Source of the DNA: Muscardinus avellanarius
Lineage: Eukaryota; Chordata; Mammalia; Rodentia; Gliridae
DNA: 64,000 nt
Assembly (NCBI GenBank): GCA_963383645.1
Contig: OY726569.1
Location: 33,567,592-33,631,591 of the forward strand
Reading direction: 5' to 3'
Notes under the pieces: generated by a model
Seen by the model: the letters and a program-made list of their open reading frames with translations, nothing else
The model's database searches: none
Told to the model about the DNA's origin: nothing
Program-made: the position numbers and the translations under genes
Shown here: one piece after another, positions 1 to 11,215 of the stretch
How positions within the stretch are numbered: position 1 is the first letter of the stretch
Layout: every line of letters begins with the position of its first letter

Positions 1-205
1 TGCTTGATGGAGAATGCCTGTAATTCCAGGACTAGAGTGGCTTAGACAGAAAGATCACAATTTCAATCCCAGGTTCAGAAACAAAGTGGAACCCTCCTTC
101 AAAATAAAAAATAATAATAAAATAAAATATGACTCAGAATGTAGCTTGGTGGGGGTAGAAGATCCCATGAGCTCAATTCCTAGTACCATTTAAAAAAGAA
201 AGAAA
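1..205 (+). repeat. B1-ID dimeric SINE (MEN type), old copy
   Basis: The B1-like half (GCCTGTAATTCCAGGAC) is followed by an A-rich linker and an ID-like half ending CTCAATTCCTAGTACCA and an A-rich tail. It is strongly diverged, and its 5' end is cut by the window edge or lost. Confidence 0.75.
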
Positions 206-449
206 TTTAAACCATATTGATACACTGATTCCCTCATTGGAATGGAGATCCCCACCATGAGTTCTACAAAACTAACATGAAAATAAATTGTTTTCATTTA
301 AGCAAAAAAATACATTGAACAAAAATGAAAAATAATAATGTTACTGCGAATAGAAATAATAAAATACTTGTGCATAAATTGAATTAAAGAGGTAAAATAT
401 TTGTACCTTCAAAATTGCAAAACACTGATGAAAGAAATTAGAGTAAACA

Positions 450-1015
450 TTTAAATGAAGAGGCAATTTAATGTTTATAGATTGGAAGAATTAATATTGT
501 TAAGATGTCAATACTGCCCCCAAAATTCTATAGATTCAGTGCAACCACTTTGAAAATTCCAATGACATTTTTATAATAATAAAAAAATCAATCTTAAACT
601 GAATGTGGTGGCACACATTTGTGATCCCAGTACTTGGGAGTCTGAGATAGCAGATTCACAGGATCATGGACAGCCTCAACAAGTAGTGAGACTTTTACCA
701 ACCTACCAAGACCTGTTTTAAAATAAAAATAAAATAGGGCTGGTGCTGTAGAACAGATATAGAATGACCCTGGGTTCAATCCCAGTGCTCGCTAACCCCT
801 CAAAACAAAAATCAACCTTAAAATTCATGTGGAACAAAAAAAGGCCCTAAGTAGACAAAGTAATCTCAACTAAGAAGAACAAAGCTGGAGTCATCACATT
901 TCTTGGAGATTTCAACACTTATTACAAAGACTTAGTAATTAAAGCAGTATGGTCCTGGTGTCAAAACTGATATACAAGCGAAAGAAACAAAATAAACAGC
1001 ACCAGAAATAAACTA
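450..1015 (+). mobile_element. Old L1 ORF2 fragment, split by a SINE
   Basis: Reads as decayed L1 ORF2 on the plus strand. The part before 600 resembles the 'ATAGATTCAGTGCAA...ATTCCAATGACATT' region, and the part after 807 resembles the 'TTCATGTGGAACAAAAAAAGG ... GCAGTATGGTCCTGG' region of the post-RT domain. The two halves are collinear, so the SINE at 599-806 landed inside it. Both ends are undefined and no reading frame survives. Confidence 0.75.
599..806 (+). repeat. B1-ID dimeric SINE with target duplication
   Basis: Dimeric SINE beginning CTGAATGTGGTGGCACAC and ending CCCAGTGCTCGC...CAAAA. It is flanked by AAATCAATCTTAAA (585-598) and AAATCAACCTTAAA (808-821), an imperfect target-site duplication that fixes both ends and shows insertion into the L1 fragment. 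Confidence 0.85.
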
Positions 1016-1239
1016 GCTCATACATGACAGACTAATATAAATAATGTTGCCAAGAGCACACAATGGTTTCCTCTTAAAATTGTCTCTTTATAGCATTCAC
1101 TTCCTTTTTTGAAAACTTTATTATAATATTTAACTATATAAAGATATAAATATAGTGAAAACGTGTAACATGTAATAATCACAGAGCTTAAGTAATGAAT
1201 CAATATACAAAAGTACTTTAATTTCTAATACAAATTTCT

Positions 1240-1461
1240 TTTTTTTTGTGTGTGTGTGTGTGTGGTACTGGGGGTGGAACCCAGAGGCTTTGTACCTCTG
1301 GGCTATACTCCCAGACCTATTTTCTATTTTATTTGGAAACAGGGTCTCACTAAGTTGCTGAGAGCCTCACTAAGTAGCTGAGGCTGGCTTTGAACCTGTG
1401 CGAACCTCCTGTCTCAGCCTCCCAAGCGCGGGGATTACAAGCGTGCGCTACCACGGCCGGC
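1240..1461 (-). repeat. B1-ID dimeric SINE
   Basis: Minus-strand copy: T-rich tail with a short (TG)n, ID half (TGGAACCCAGAGGC...CTCTGGGCTATACTCCCAG), then the B1 half ending CCACGGCCGGC. Flanked by TCTAATACAAATTTCT (1224-1239) and TCTAATAAAAATTTCT (1462-1477), a one-mismatch target duplication. Confidence 0.9.
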
Positions 1462-1499
1462 TCTAATAAAAATTTCTAGTAAAAAAAAAAAATTTCTAG

Positions 1500-1717
1500 C
1501 CAGGTGTGGTGGCACACGCTTGTAATCCCAGCATTTGGGAGGCTGAGACTGGAGGATCGCGGTTTGCAGACAGCCTCAGCTACTTAGTGAGGCCCTCTGC
1601 AACTTAGTGAGAACCTGTTTCAAAATAAAGAATAAAAAATAGGGCAGGGGGTGTAGCTCGGAGGTCAAATGCCCCTGGATTCCATCACCAAACTCGCAAA
1701 AAAAAAAAAAAAAAAAA
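1500..1717 (+). repeat. B1-ID dimeric SINE, long-linker type
   Basis: Starts CCAGGTGTGGTGGCACACGC and carries the longer linker with the repeated 'CTTAGTGAG' phrase. Ends in a pure A tail. Flanked by (A)n-ATTTCTAG before and (A)n-ATTCTAG after. It inserted into the 3' target duplication of the preceding minus-strand SINE. Confidence 0.9.
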
Positions 1718-1740
1718 ATTCTAGTAAAATTTCTAAAAAG

Positions 1741-2048
1741 AAGTGAATCAGATTTCCTAAATTCGATTATTATTTACATGATTTTTTAGTATAGTCATAG
1801 CATACAAATGGTTCTTAAATGATATATAATATTAAGTTTAATAGTCATCGTTTTATTGAATAATTCTGCTTTATGAAGATTTCAAGAACTTGTGTTTTTG
1901 TGAATTTATACCGCTCTGTATGATGGCAGTGTGTTTCCATGCCTTCATTTCTTTATTCTTTCCCTGTTGAAAGGAATTTAGATAATTTTCAATTTGTTCT
2001 TCCCAAAAATAATGCTGTTAAGTTTGTAAGAAATCTGTGAGTATGAAA

Positions 2049-2084
<36 letters not shown>

Positions 2085-2820
2085 CCCCCAGAAATACGTG
2101 TATATAAGCAAATAGGAACAAACCATAAATTAAGAGCATTGTTAATTTCTTAATCAGAGGTTTCTTACAAACTTAAACTAGTTACCACAATGGTTTTTAA
2201 GTTTGTGTTCCCATACATCCTCATACCCTGTTAATATTGTATAAAAGCTTTCATGCTTTTATATATTTTAAAATAATTCTTGCTTTAAATATAGATACTA
2301 ATGCAGATACAGCTATTACTGATAGGTATGCAGATATAAGTATGTACAAATATATGACTGGATAATGTATTACATTCTTTTATATATATACATATTCACA
2401 TGCACACATATCAGTAATGAAGTGTGTGCATGTACACAATCATACTAATACAATTAGGAAGGTTTTAGTATTTTAATATTCTTTAATCAGAATTATACAA
2501 TTTAGCAATGAGGATCAAAAGTGCCAAATCATATTATCAGTCCATATCCTAGGTAAAATTCTAAAACATAATTGATCTATATACTTGTGATAAGTTATAA
2601 CACTATTCCTTATAAATTTGTATAATTAATATATTTTATCAAAAATAAAGATATGAACAAAAATTTAAGGTATTATTTTATATTTTTTAAATAAAGCATT
2701 TGTGGAAAATTTTAAAAGGAAATGGTCAAGCTTATTTTCAAAGATTTATAAGTTCAGCTAATTTATTGAACTGCTCTGTATTTTAGAAAAAAAAATTTAA
2801 ATACAAATGTTAGAAATGCA
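1741..2820. other. AT-rich stretch without recognised genes
   Basis: Apart from the (TG)n run, I see no SINE, LINE or coding signal, only AT-rich DNA with short palindromic AT words. Confidence 0.6.
2051..2080. repeat. (TG)n microsatellite
   Basis: About fifteen uninterrupted TG dinucleotides. Confidence 0.95.
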
Positions 2821-2821
2821 T

Positions 2822-3038
2822 ATCTGGGCATGGTGGTGCAGGCTTGTAATCCTAACATTCAGGAGGCTGAGACAGGAGGATCCTGTTTCATGCACAGCCT
2901 CAGCTACTTAGTGAGGCTCTTTGCAACTCAATGAGACCATGTTTCAAAACAAAGAATAAAAAATAGGGCTGGGGGTGTAGCTCAGAGATAGAATGTCCCT
3001 GGTTTCCATTCCCAACACCGCAAAAAAAAAGAAAAAAA

Positions 3039-3041
<3 letters not shown>
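2822..3041 (+). repeat. B1-ID dimeric SINE, long-linker type
   Basis: B1 half TCTGGGCATGGTGGTGCAGGC, linker CAGCTACTTAGTGAGGC, ID half GGGCTGGGGGTGTAGCTCAG, then an A-rich tail. Confidence 0.9.
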
Positions 3042-3082
<41 letters not shown>

Positions 3083-3102
3083 ACACATACATACATACAC
3101 AT
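3042..3102. repeat. (CA)n / (CATA)n microsatellite
   Basis: CA dinucleotide run with CGCA and CATA variants, grown from the A-tail of the SINE immediately upstream. Confidence 0.95.
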
Positions 3103-4538
3103 GTTGTGAAAATGGGGTAAAGCTCAGTGGAACTATCAATACCAGCAAAGAAAAAGAGCAAAACAAAAAAATGTTTCTATTTATTTATATAAGAACACAG
3201 AACATCTTGTGACCTATAAGAACAGCATACTGATGGTTTTATTAAGTAAAATTGAAAAGTATGAAAAACAATTACACCCAGTTCTACTTTCACAAACATC
3301 AATATGTTCATTCTTGGTGTATTTCTATTTAATTACAGACCTGGACATTTTCTCTTCTTTCTATCTAAGATAATCTGAAGTTTTTATTTTAAACTTTTCA
3401 GCTTTCAAGTAGAATATGCATATATTCTAAACTTTAAAGCAACAGTTTAGGTTGGAAATTTAAAAAATAATTTTCTTAAATTAAAAGTTTTTATTTCTTC
3501 AAAATATTTTCAGTATAACTTACTTGGAAGTGTTAAATTGAATTGGGTTTGTTTTAAATAATTTCAAACTAATTAGTTATACCAAAGATATTTGGAATTG
3601 AAATTTATCTATGAATCCTGAGTGAACTATTGTTATTGTTGGTAATATTATTATATAACTGGGCCTCTTTCCATTGAAAAATAGTTTGAAAGCATTAATC
3701 CACTATAATTTCCTGAAATATTAATTAACTGTCTGGCAGCATTAGATAATAAAATGTTATAATCAATAAAACTATCCAGTTTCGGTCATGTTATAATTAT
3801 ATTTTTCATTGTATTACAAATGTTTTGCCAAACTCATCTATACTCAAAAAAACTAATATTAATCAAATATTAAAGCCATTTTAGCTAAAAGCTTTGAATT
3901 TGAGGTTTACTATGCATAATGTCATATTAACAATCAATAGTATAATTCTTGGAAATTTATCAGAGCTATTTTGTTCAAAGGTTGAAATAAAATTTCATAC
4001 AATTTGCTCAGTAAATACAAACTGACAAAACGTTTTCCTTAAGTTACATATTCAGAATGCAATCAAGTGATGAAATGAATAAAATAGTATCATATTGGTT
4101 TTTTGTGTAATAATTTGCCTGAATTTTTAAATGTTAAATGCCATCTGAACTCTAGTCTCCCATTGCAATAGAAGTTAACTGAATGTAATTTTAGATATGA
4201 CACAGAATGCTATTACTTTTTATTTCATAGATTGTATTCATAATATTTCTGAGAGATATATTACAATGGACTTTTATCATTATGCAAGGTAATGTAAATG
4301 GATCATAAACTAGAACAAAACTTTAGCCATAATTTATTTATTTTTTGTCCATCACTGGAAGAGTTGTGCATTATATTTTTAGCAGTATATTATTGTATAT
4401 GTATTTTTTGCAAGTATATTAGATTTGTTGCTTTTTGTTAGCATTGTCTCTGGCATCTCTACCCCAAATTTTCTAATCAGTAAGTCAGTTTCCAGAAGGC
4501 AGCCTGCCAATTGTTTCTATTGGAATAAAGAATTTTGG
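3103..4538. other. AT-rich unique stretch
   Basis: No repeat family, splice-like exon or long frame recognised on either strand. The short open frames have no recognisable domains. Confidence 0.6.
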
Positions 4539-4748
4539 CCAGGCGTGGTGGCGCAACCTTGTAATCCTCGGGTTTTGGAGGCTGAGACAGGAGGATTGCA
4601 CAGGTTCAAAGCCAGCCTCAGCTACTTAGTGAGGCTCTCAGCAACTTAGTGAGACCCTGTTTCCAACTAAAATATAAAATAGGTCTGGAGTATAGCCCAG
4701 AGGTAGAAAGCCTCTGTATTCTACCCCCAGTACCACCCCCCAAAATTT
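4539..4748 (+). repeat. B1-ID dimeric SINE
   Basis: GGCCAGGCGTGGTGGCGCAAC start and CAGCTACTTAGTGAGG linker. The ID half is GTCTGGAGTATAGCCCAGAGGTAGAAAG, ending CCCCCAGTACCACC and an A-rich tail. Confidence 0.92.
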
Positions 4749-4750
4749 TT

Positions 4751-4752
<2 letters not shown>

Positions 4753-4801
<49 letters not shown>
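4753..4801. repeat. (TA)n microsatellite
   Basis: About 24 TA dinucleotides directly after the SINE tail. Confidence 0.95.
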
Positions 4802-4803
<2 letters not shown>

Positions 4804-5339
4804 AATATATCCAAATACATATAGATATTTTATTGTAAATGTTTTAAACATATTTATTTGGTTAATGTTATTAGATGCTTTTTTTAATATGATTTTTTAA
4901 AAATTTCAGTTGGTTTGTTTATTACCAGCATAAAAGGTCCAATTATTTCTTGAATATCAATTTGGGTTTTATCAGTCTTAATACAATTTTAAATAAAACA
5001 GTGATTAAAAGCATTCTCATCTATTTCTCAATCATAAGAGTAGGGATTTTATAATTTTATTATTTTATCATTAAGATGATGATAATTGCACTTTTACTCT
5101 GAAAAAGTGTTCCCTTCTAATCCTGGTTTTCTAGTTTCAAAAATAATAAATGCATACTAAGTTCATTCAAATGCTTCTTTGCTTCTATTATGATGACGCA
5201 ATACTTTCTTATTCTACTAATGTGACAGATACATTTGTTAATTTTTGAAAATTAAACTATATGACATTTCTGGTTAATTCTTTTATACTACTGGATTCTA
5301 TAAAATAGATAAATATATGGATAAATAGATAATAAAATA

Positions 5340-6020
5340 AAATATATGGATAGATTCTATCCCCACCTTCCTTGAATTGAAGTGCAAAGTCCCAGAGTCA
5401 GGGAGTTTATCCCTGCTGCCTGAGTCCCTGAGGGCATCATGCTGGGCATTCTCCTGGGGGACTGTGGCTTTACTTACAGTATTGGTTCTTGTTTTGAGAC
5501 TGCTGGAAGTTATAGCAAGAGCTTGCACAGGTGGAACTGATAATTTACGACTCTGATAATCTGCACCTGCTTACTTCAGGTCTGGTTGTTTTCCTATTTT
5601 GTTTCTGGTTTCAGGTGCAGTGAGGCAAGATGGCAGCAAGGCGGGTGGGTTTCTTTTCTAGTGTTGATCAGTGCTCAGGATCGCTGAGGAATGTGGTGAA
5701 CTTGACAGCCACTGATGGAACTTGTAGTCAGTGTTTGCGAAGAAATAACTGATGCCTTACAGCTCCGAGGATCTGCAGCTGCTCACTTCAGGTCCTTGGT
5801 TGCTTTTCTGTTTGTCTCTGGAGTCAGTTGCGGTGAGGTAAGATGGCACTGCTGCGGCACCTACATCCACAAGCAGGCGGGTTTTGTTGTTTGTTTTTGT
5901 TTGTTTTTTGCTCTCTGATTGGTCTTCTAATCTTTTTTCTGCATCCTTGTACCTATAGACTTGTAGAATGCTGTTTTTAAGGCCGTGGAGATTGGGTGTC
6001 AGCAGGACGGGCATGTGCCG
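5340..6020. repeat. Unclassified block with ~212-bp imperfect tandem repeat
   Basis: Higher in GC than its surroundings. ATCTGCACCTGCTTACTTCAGG (5559-5580) recurs as ATCTGCAGCTGCTCACTTCAGG (5771-5792), offset 212. TGAGGCAAGATGGC (5621-5634) recurs as TGAGGTAAGATGGC (5834-5847), offset 213. The intervening 'TTTTCTGTTTGTCTCTGG'-like text is also shared. Each unit has an AAGATGGC word like the YY1 site of L1 promoters. The block abuts a minus-strand L1 truncated at its 3' end. It could be remnants of a monomeric L1 promoter or an LTR piece. I do not recognise the family. Confidence 0.5.
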
Positions 6021-6021
6021 A

Positions 6022-8004
6022 AATTTGGCTATTGTAAACTATGGTGTAAACATGGCTATGCAAGTATTACTATAATATTCTGATTTCAGTTCCTTTGGAA
6101 TGATGCCCAGGAATGCCATTGTTGGGTCATATGGTAGTTCCATTCTCTATCTTCTGAGATACCTCCACACTGATCTCCATAGTGACTCTAATAGTTTGCA
6201 GCTCCACCAACAGTGTGATAGAGTTCCCATTTCCCAGTGTCTTTGGCAGCGTTTATTATTTGTGTTTCGATGATTGCCATTCTAACTGGATTTAGATGAA
6301 ATATCGGCGTACTTTTAATTGGTATTTCCCTGGATTGTTAAAGATGTTGAACATTTTTTATATATTTATACTTGTTGGCCATTAGTATTTTTTTAAATGT
6401 CTATTCAATTCAAGTGGCCATTTTTGGATTGGGTTATTTTTTAATATTAAATTCTTATGTGCTTTGTATATTCTACATATTAGACCTTCCTCCATCAGAA
6501 GGGTTGATGATGAAGATCTTCTCCCCATTTTGTAGGCTTTCTCTGTATATTCTTGATGGTTTCCTTTGTTGCAGAGAAACTTTTTAGTATTATCTCACTT
6601 ATTCAGTGCCATTTTAATTTTCTAAGCTTTGGGGGCTTTATTGAGGAAGTTCCTATTGATACCTATCATTTAATTGTTGGCCCTATGCCGTCTTCCAGCA
6701 GTTTCAAAGCTCTGGTCTAATTAATTAAGTCTTCAATCCATCTTGATTTGACTCTTGTGCAAGGTGATAGGTTGGAGTTTAATCCAATTTTTCTACAGAT
6801 GGGTAATTTTCCCAACACCATTTGTTGTAAAGGCTATCTTTTCTCCAGTGTGTGTTTTTGACACCTTTATCAAAAGTAGTAAATATGAAGCTTTGTTTCT
6901 GAGTTTTCTATTCTGTTAATCTTGGTCTTTATGTCTGCTTGCCAGTATCATACTGCTTTTATTACTATTGCTTTGTAGTAAAATTTGAAGTCAGGTATTG
7001 TGATGCTTCAAAAATTGATCTTATTGTTGAGAATTATTTTGGCTATTTTGAGTATTTCATTCTTCCATATTAATTTCATAACTTAATTTCTAGCTCTGTG
7101 AAAAATGACCATGATATTTTGGTAAAGATTGTATTGAATATGTAGATCACTTTTGGTAGGATGGTCATTTTAACTATATTTATTTACCTATCCAAGAGCA
7201 TGAAAGGCCTTTTTATCTTCTAAAATATTTTCATTTTTTATTTAGTAATTTATAATTTTTATTGTAGAGTGCTTTTACCTCCTTCATTAAATTTTTAAGA
7301 TTTCATTTTTTAGATTATTGTAAATGGAAAAGTTTTCTCTATTTCTTTGTCAATAGATTTATGATTGTTGTAAAAAATGTGAATAGTTTTAACAGGTTGA
7401 TTTTGTATCTTGCTACTTTCTGAAACTACTTGTTTTTGTTTTATATTATAAGTAGAGGACTATGTCACTAGCCAACAATGATAGTTTTAGTTTCTTCCCT
7501 ATTTTTATTCCTTTGATTTCTTTCTCCTGTTTTATTGTCGAGGTTAGAGTTCTGAGTACTATGTGGAATAGTTGTGTACTTTGTCTTGTTTCTGACCTTA
7601 AGAAAAACTTGAGATGATGAAACTAGCTTTGGATTTATTGCGTACAATTCTTATGATACTGAGGTAAGATCCTTCCATCTATAATTTTCTCATAATTTTT
7701 ATTAACACGATATTGTATTTTGTCAAATGTTTTTTTTTTCTGTGTTGAGATAATCATTTGACTTTTGTCCTTAGCTCTATTAATGATGTGAATTGCACTA
7801 ATTGCTGTGTATATGTTTGAAGCGGTTTTGTATTCCTAGAATGCGGGCTACTTGGTCAGATGTATTTTCTTAATGTAGTTTTGAATGCAAGTTGCTAATA
7901 TTTTATGAAGAATTTATCATCTATGTTCATAAATGATATTGGTCTGCAATTTTCTTGTAGTATCATTCAAAATGAGTATAGGTGGCTTTAAAATGTTTAT
8001 CTTC
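6022..8004 (-). mobile_element. L1 ORF2 fragment, minus strand
   Basis: Read on the minus strand, this is collinear with L1 ORF2 from the reverse-transcriptase region (at ~7,900) to the C-terminal part (at ~6,030). Diagnostic antisense phrases include GGGTCATATGGTAGTTCCATTC, CTCCACCAACAGTGTGATAGAG, TTGGCCATTAGTATTT and GATATTGGTCTGCAATTTTC. There are many stops and indels, so it is an old copy. Its 3' end is missing where the tandem-repeat block begins. Confidence 0.85.
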
Positions 8005-8202
8005 GCTGGGCGTGGTGGCCCACGCTTGTAATCCACGCGCTTGGGAGGCAGAGACAGGAGGATTGCGCAGGTTCAAAGCCAGCCCCGCGCGCTGGCTTAG
8101 GAGACCCTATTTCCAAATAAAAATGTAAAAATAGGTCTGGGAGTGTAGCCCGGAGATAGAGGGGCTTCCAGGAACCCCAGTACCACCACCAAAAAAAAAA
8201 AA
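8005..8202 (+). repeat. B1-ID dimeric SINE, short-linker type
   Basis: GCTGGGCGTGGTGGCCCACGC ... CGCGCTGGCTTAGGAGACCC ... GGTCTGGGAGTGTAGCCCGG ... CCCCAGTACCACC then A12. TATCTTC flanks it on both sides (7998-8004 and 8203-8209), a short target duplication. Confidence 0.92.
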
Positions 8203-8234
8203 TATCTTCATACTATAAACTTGAAAATATTCAT

Positions 8235-8552
8235 AGCCAGTGATGGTGCATGCTTGTGAACCCAGCATTTGGGAGGCTGAGACAAAATGGTTTGTAGAGA
8301 ACCTCAGCTACATAGTGAGGCCCTTGGCAACTTAGTGAGACCCTGTTTCAAAATAAAGAATAAAAAATAGGGGCTGGGTGTGGTGGCACACTCTTGTAAT
8401 CCCTGCGCTTGGGAGGTGAAAACAAGAGGATCATGCAAGTTCGAAGCCAGACTTGCTGGTTTAAGAGACCCTGTTTCCAACTAAAAATATAAAATAGGTC
8501 TGGGAGTGTAGCCCGGAGGTAAAAGGGTTCCATCCCCAGGACCACAAAATGA
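8235..8552 (+). repeat. Trimeric SINE arrangement: B1 half + complete B1-ID
   Basis: A B1-like half with long linker (8235-~8371) ends at AAAAAATAGG, where its ID half should start. A second complete dimer of the short-linker type begins instead (GGCTGGGTGTGGTGGCACAC) and ends GTTCCATCCCCAGGACCAC. The join is either a nested insertion, a SINE-SINE recombination, or a mobilised trimer. Confidence 0.8.
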
Positions 8553-8578
8553 AAACACACACACACACACACACACAT
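8553..8578. repeat. (CA)n microsatellite
   Basis: CA repeat replacing the A-tail of the preceding SINE. Confidence 0.95.
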
Positions 8579-10152
8579 ATACTAATAATCAATTGAAATG
8601 GATATGCTTTTGTTAGTGCCTATAGGCAATATTTTAATTCTTAATATTAACAAATATTAATTAAAATTAGAATCAAATATATTATTTACATACTATTTAC
8701 AGAAATATGTCAATTCATTTCAATAATTGCTGTAAGCATACTACAATAAATTACTTAAAGAAAACTAAATAATATAATCAAGATTTTACAATTAAGACTA
8801 GCTCCATAGGAACCCCATGCTCAAAAGGGCACTAAAACTACCTTTATGCTCTGCTAGTGCTATCTTGAGGTTTTTAATAGTATTTTAACAAAGAGTTCCA
8901 AGTATTCATTTACCATTGTGTCACACAAATTGTGTGCCACATCCTGTTTACAATAAACCAAAACTAAGGTTTAGATTGAAAGAGATAAGTTTGTAAAACA
9001 ACACAAAACAAAAAAAATCTATGCTTTTGCCATAAAATATATAACAATTCCATTTTATATTGGATTTAATCTACTCTTGACAATGGCATTTAAAGTCTTG
9101 TCTCTACTAAAAGTAGGCAATTTTATATTCTGTTAAGTGTTTTTTGCATTTTTACACTTAATCTTAAGGAAAGCTTCTGTCACAAATAATAAATTAAGAA
9201 GTTAAAAAATAAATTTTTCTTAGAGACAAAATACTGTTTTTGTTCCTTCTAAGTGATTTTGATAATATTGGATAATGAAAGCAGTTTTTCATCAAGAATA
9301 TTACAATATATCTTATTTTTCCATTTGAGAGTCACTGTAATAAAAATCACATCATAAAATTACAACTTGAGAGAGTACTCAGAGGCAAAATTAAGGAGGG
9401 TTTATATTAAATATTTAGAAACTCCTTAAATCTTATTTGATATATTTATTTATAACAGTATTTCCTAAAATCCATCCCTTATTTTAGAAACTTCAACATG
9501 GATCATGATCTTTTGCCCAAATGTGATGTTAAAATTATATATAAAAAATTCTATTTGCAACTTAATACAGGTTTTTATGCCACTTATTTAATGATGACAT
9601 ATTAAAATTTCTCTATATTTGTAACTTATTGATATATTTTACATAGTGAAATTAATTTTCAGCAGCTAGTCTTTTCCCTCTTACATTATTTATTATTTCA
9701 CAAATTCAGTTGAGATGAGAGAAAGTCCTTTCACATGACTTGTACATAGACTAACCTCATTTTCATGACATTGTACTGTATAATTTTTATATTTATTCAG
9801 ATGACTAAAATATTGAGCATGAAAATTACTCATAATGAAAATGATGAATAAATAAAAACCCTACTTGATGGTACACAATGTTGAAAATCTGGATGCATCT
9901 CATTATAAAAAATGCAATCTATCAATAGCCCTAGCTAGAAATTTGATTAATTTTCAAAATAAGAAATATAAAGCCAATTCCTGCTAGCACAGAAAATATG
10001 AATAAATGTTTTCAAAAACTTATCTAATAAGAGAAGTATTTCTATAGTTAAAGAGATTAGGAAGAAATGAGGTAAGTGAGAGCAAACTTATGAATTATGA
10101 GCAATGTAATTGTGCATAAAAGAACTTCAAGTTCTTGAATACCTGAATACTT

Positions 10153-10247
10153 CTTATGTTAAACTAGGTTAAATTGTAGTTATGAAATTCTGATAACAAA
10201 TTTGCACTTTACTTTTCAAAGTAAAGTCATATACCAATCCTTATGTA
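10153..10247 (+). repeat. Low-copy repeat, copy 1 of 2
   Basis: CTTATGTTAAACTAGGTTAA...TTGCA...AAAGTAAAGTCATATACC is matched, with substitutions and small indels, by the copy near 11,125. The spacing is about 972 bp. Confidence 0.65.
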
Positions 10248-10835
10248 GTAAATCTTTCTGGAAAGTGTTTAAAATTGAAAGAACCTGGAACATCAATTTT
10301 ATGAAGGACATTGGTCAGGTCTTATTCTCAAACTATCTTCCATGATAGTAGGCATGATAAATATCCTAGATCATGTTTTTCACCTGTAAACTAAGGTAGC
10401 TAATTTCTTTCTAAAAGCAATTTCCTGTATATTATTGTGTTATATACATATATGTGACATATTGATGTATGATATGATGGTTTTCTAGTGTCTCACTTTT
10501 CTGCTGAAATAATTGAGAGTAATAGAGAAATTACAAACCAACATTGTAAACAAAGAAAAAAACAAGTAGCATTGTGAAAATAACTATTTTAGATTTTATC
10601 CAGATGTGTCTCTTCATATGTCATTTAAAATCTTCAACATTCATTATTCACATCTTTAGAATGCAAATACTATTTTTAGTACTTTAGGAATTTAATTATT
10701 ACAATAACATATAACAATGATCCTTGAGGATCATCACAGTTTAAAAGTGAAGTAAGAATATTAGTACTTGTATCACCTCAAAATGACTATATATATATAT
10801 AGTCACACACACACATACAAATATATAGTGTACAT

Positions 10836-10838
<3 letters not shown>

Positions 10839-10889
<51 letters not shown>
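10839..10889. repeat. (TA)n tract flanked by AGTCACAC / GTGTGACT
   Basis: Pure TA run preceded by further TA and CA repeats. AGTCACAC at about 10,801 and GTGTGACT at about 10,890 are complementary, so a ~100-bp hairpin could form. Confidence 0.9.
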
Positions 10890-10892
<3 letters not shown>

Positions 10893-11124
10893 TGACTTAG
10901 GATAAAGGTCCAAGAACTTCTGAGATTTCACTATTGCTTGGACTCTTTATTTGGGTGCTTTGAAAAGCAAAGAATAAGTTAAGGTCTTAAACCTGGGCTG
11001 CTTATCTATGAGATGAGCACAGAAAGTCAGAAAGAGAAATGGGGACAATTTGAAAAGAGGAAAAGCCAACATAATAGTGTATGATAAAGGTCACTGTATT
11101 AGTGTGCAATTCAAATTCAGCCAT

Positions 11125-11215
11125 CTTATGCTAAACTAGGTTAAAATTGTAGTTATAAAATTTTGATAAAAATTTGCAATGAAAAAGTAAAGTTATATAC
11201 CTATTCTTACAGTAA
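11125..11215 (+). repeat. Low-copy repeat, copy 2 of 2
   Basis: CTTATGCTAAACTAGGTTAAA...TTGCAATG...AAAGTAAAGTTATATACC is the diverged partner of the element at 10,153, in the same orientation. Confidence 0.65.
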
